A program made the translations under genes and the position numbers. The notes under the pieces are model-generated. The model was not told the origin of the DNA, made no database searches, and saw only the letters and a program-made list of their open reading frames with translations. From an uncultured Clostridium sp. (lineage in GTDB: Bacteria > Bacillota > Clostridia > TANB77 > CAG-465): a stretch of 8,936 nt of DNA. Of this stretch, positions 7,061 to 8,936 are shown piece by piece; the stretch's first letter is position 1, and every line of letters starts with the position of its first letter. The stretch is from the NCBI GenBank assembly GCA_905204915.1, contig CAJLBR010000045.1, forward strand, positions 1 through 8,936, given 5' to 3'.

Positions 7061-7225
7061 ATGGCAACCGGTTTCTTCTCTGATATATTTTCTATCATCG
7101 ATCCTTTTAACATAATGGGATTTAATGATGAAGAAAGTAAAGATTCAAACAACTCCGAAAACACTTCAACATCTTCATATTCTTCACTCGGAATATATCC
7201 TTGGGATGATGACGACGACGAATAA
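7061..7225 (+). CDS. Small, highly acidic hypothetical protein (54 residues)
   Basis: I do not recognise this protein. The gene looks real: promoter at 6969-6997, a perfect SD AAAGGAGGT (7046-7054) 6 nt before ATG, an uninterrupted 54-codon frame, and a strong hairpin terminator starting 5 bp after the stop. Residues 1-21 are hydrophobic with helix-like spacing (FFSDIFSIIDPFNIMGF), perhaps an amphipathic helix that could touch a membrane or a partner. Residues 22-42 are hydrophilic and rich in Ser, Asn and acidic residues, probably disordered. The end is GIYPW followed by five Asp and a Glu. I count 13 acidic residues and one lysine. There is no cleavable signal peptide and no cysteine. It is transcribed divergently from mraZ. 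The -96-residue frame on the opposite strand is a shadow. A structural or regulatory micro-protein is likelier than an enzyme. Confidence 0.8.
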   Translation: MATGFFSDIFSIIDPFNIMGFNDEESKDSNNSENTSTSSYSSLGIYPWDDDDDE

Positions 7226-7260
7226 AAATACCGGTGGTAATTAACCACCGGCATTTTTTT
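7224..7260. terminator. Bidirectional intrinsic terminator between convergent genes
   Basis: The stem CCGGTGGT (7231-7238) pairs perfectly with ACCACCGG (7244-7251) around the 5-nt loop AATTA. On the plus strand it is followed by CA and seven T (7254-7260). On the minus strand the T-rich TATTTTTATT follows. The flanking A and T runs can extend the stem in both directions. It ends the small acidic protein gene and the gene at 7259-8935, whose stop codon overlaps the T-run. Confidence 0.9.
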
Positions 7261-8935
7261 ATTCATTTTTACTAGTTTTAAAATCTTCCATTTTATAGAA
7301 AGATTTTTTTTCATCCCTAAAAGTTACACCTGATACTAGATCTATGTAGCTTTTCATAAACACTTTTTCTCCATTTGCTTTAGTTTCTTTGAAATGGTTT
7401 GGAACTCTTCCTCCATTTGCAAGCATTGAAAGATGAGTTGCTAGTCTACCAACTTGAGATTTTTCATCACAACTTTTCGCATAACTCTTCAATTTATCAG
7501 AATATCCCTTTCCCATTGGAATTAGAATATTTGAAGAGAAGAAATCCTTTCCTAAAGAAAAATCCTCAAACCCTCTGTAAATTGGAAATGAAGTATTTCC
7601 TTTTGCCTTTGAAAGAAACTCAATAAGATTATCCTTTTCGATGTGAATCTTCAAAGGTGCTATAATTCTAGGACAGTCTATACATATTACACATATATTA
7701 TTTTCATAATCTTCACCATTTTTACCAGAGAGCGCTATTCCATAATTTTTCAAATTTTTCATTTCATCTAATAGGAAAATAAATGAATATGTTGAAAGAT
7801 TTTTGGAATAATACGCGGCCTCTATAGCTCTGTAAATTGGCATATATGCTTTTAGATCGTCGCCCAAAGAGTTGTTAGCACTAAGATCTTTAAAATATTC
7901 TTGGTACATTTGAGAATCACTTGCTTCTTGAGTTAGATAACGATTGTTTTCATAATAATTCATGAAACAATTCGGTATTTCCTCGCACATCTTATGTTTT
8001 CTTTTAGCACACTTTAAGATAAATTCAGATTTTTCCATAATATGCTCATAATCTTCATCATTTACATACTTTTCTATGTTATTATCTGTTATCTTACCAT
8101 CTATAATTCCATCAAACAAATCTAAAGAATCTGCCATAAGAAAAGCCCTAAATAAGTTTTTGATTTCCTTGGATAACTTGTTTTGCCAAAAAGAATTTAG
8201 AACCAATATTTCATTTACGCTCATTGATTTTAAATATTGAACTCTAAAGCCATCTCTGAAAGTAAGCTCTTTAGGAATTGGCTTAGCTGGTATTCTATCT
8301 ATTTCGAGAATAAAGTCCATTACGTCTATTCCTTGATAGTCAAAACTGCCGTTTCTCATTTGAAGTTTGTCTATAGCCCATTTTACTAGACTTAGCTCTT
8401 GGATTGGTTCGCCAAGATTTATTGCTAAAGTTCCCATTGAAAACTTTCTTAGATTTGCATTGTTAAAAGAAATATACTTTTCCATTTGCTTTGTTTCCTC
8501 TAAGAAACTTACAACTACAAGCAAGTTGACAATATAATATTCTCTTAACAGATCACTATTTAAGTTCTTTACTTTTTTTATTCCTCCTTTAAAGATATCG
8601 TGAAGCTTCTTATCTGGAATTCTAAATTCGCCAAATCCCATATATGGAGTAAACATTTCCTTAAACAACCATTGGAATTCATCCTTATCCATGAAATCAT
8701 AAAATTTCTCAGAAGAATTTATTCCTAAATGTCCCCGCAAAATTTTGTTGATGAAATCATATGTAGATGTATAATACTCAGAAACCTCTTTAAAGTCTTC
8801 TGTAATAACTCTTTCATAAAGTTTATCCACATCTTCAGGCGTACTGGAATACTTCTTTACAGTAAGATAATACATTAAGGTTGTTAGTTCAACATGAGAA
8901 AGTGAAAGTTTAACAAGAGAGTATTTAGTTATCAT
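7259..8935 (-). CDS. Hypothetical protein, 558 residues (possibly 5'-truncated)
   Basis: I do not recognise the family. The frame is open for 558 codons from an ATG one base inside the window edge, so neither an SD nor a longer N-terminus can be judged. No signal peptide or membrane segment is evident; the composition is that of a soluble, mostly helical protein with many Lys, Glu, Phe and Tyr. Seven cysteines lie in the second half: C309, C317, C323 near a basic stretch (KCAKRKHKMC), a CxxCxxC motif (C415, C418, C421) in NNICVICIDCP, and C489. The region after 380 alternates short strands and helices (YSFIFLLDEM, ICVICID, APLKIHIE) and is followed by the Gly-containing LANGGRVPNHF (505-515). 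It converges on the small acidic protein gene and shares its terminator; it is not part of the dcw operon. A metal- or Fe-S-binding role is only a guess. Confidence 0.75.
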   Translation of the reverse strand: MITKYSLVKLSLSHVELTTLMYYLTVKKYSSTPEDVDKLYERVITEDFKEVSEYYTSTYDFINKILRGHLGINSSEKFYDFMDKDEFQWLFKEMFTPYMGFGEFRIPDKKLHDIFKGGIKKVKNLNSDLLREYYIVNLLVVVSFLEETKQMEKYISFNNANLRKFSMGTLAINLGEPIQELSLVKWAIDKLQMRNGSFDYQGIDVMDFILEIDRIPAKPIPKELTFRDGFRVQYLKSMSVNEILVLNSFWQNKLSKEIKNLFRAFLMADSLDLFDGIIDGKITDNNIEKYVNDEDYEHIMEKSEFILKCAKRKHKMCEEIPNCFMNYYENNRYLTQEASDSQMYQEYFKDLSANNSLGDDLKAYMPIYRAIEAAYYSKNLSTYSFIFLLDEMKNLKNYGIALSGKNGEDYENNICVICIDCPRIIAPLKIHIEKDNLIEFLSKAKGNTSFPIYRGFEDFSLGKDFFSSNILIPMGKGYSDKLKSYAKSCDEKSQVGRLATHLSMLANGGRVPNHFKETKANGEKVFMKSYIDLVSGVTFRDEKKSFYKMEDFKTSKNE

Positions 8936-8936
8936 A

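Noticed and set aside
7061..7225. RiPP or lanthipeptide precursor made by the small gene
   Set aside because: No cysteine, no leader/core boundary, and no maturation or export gene in view; the neighbouring large gene is convergent, not co-transcribed.
7024..7314. 96-residue minus-strand frame across the small gene and terminator
   Set aside because: It starts inside the 558-residue gene in another frame, crosses the strong terminator and is antisense to a gene with complete signals; its serine run is the complement of the small gene's GAT/GAC codons.
6609..7626. Plus-strand frames at 6609-6818 and 7399-7626
   Set aside because: Antisense shadows of mraZ and the 558-residue gene, without promoter or family resemblance.

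Overview
The window is very AT-rich with strong Shine-Dalgarno sequences, and it carries the start of the division and cell wall (dcw) cluster of a low-GC Gram-positive bacterium, most likely a member of the Clostridia or a near relative. MurE has the DNPR signature of meso-diaminopimelate ligases, and the penicillin-binding protein has two C-terminal PASTA domains, as in SpoVD/PBP2B-like Firmicute proteins.

Layout. The minus strand, read from right to left, carries mraZ (6407-6838), rsmH (5302-6234), ftsL-like (4777-5271), a class B PBP of SpoVD/PBP2B type (2435-4609), murE (937-2409) and the first 308 codons of mraY (1-924, C-terminus outside the window). Together they supply a transcriptional regulator of the cluster, a 16S rRNA methyltransferase, a divisome scaffold protein, a septal or spore peptidoglycan transpeptidase, and two precursor-synthesis enzymes. 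murE runs straight into mraY, with no murF between them.

The mraZ promoter (TTGATT-17-TAAAAT) is followed at once by three 10-bp-phased AAGTGGTA repeats, the expected MraZ operator. The 172-bp mraZ-rsmH spacer holds six same-orientation copies of ACAAAAGATA that no known feature explains. The 167-bp gap between ftsL and the PBP gene holds a long hairpin with a U-tract that overlaps an extended -10 promoter, so the PBP gene is probably both insulated from upstream transcription and separately transcribed.

Divergent from mraZ on the plus strand is a complete single-gene transcription unit (promoter, perfect SD, 54-codon ORF, strong terminator). It encodes an unrecognised, extremely acidic small protein (7061-7225). 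Its terminator appears bidirectional and is shared with a converging minus-strand gene (7259-8935) for an unrecognised 558-residue, cysteine-motif-containing soluble protein that may be 5'-truncated by the window edge.

The best candidates for something undescribed are the small acidic protein gene, the ACAAAAGATA repeat array, the hairpin/promoter module before the PBP gene, and the altered third active-site motif (KTAT instead of KTGT) of the PBP.
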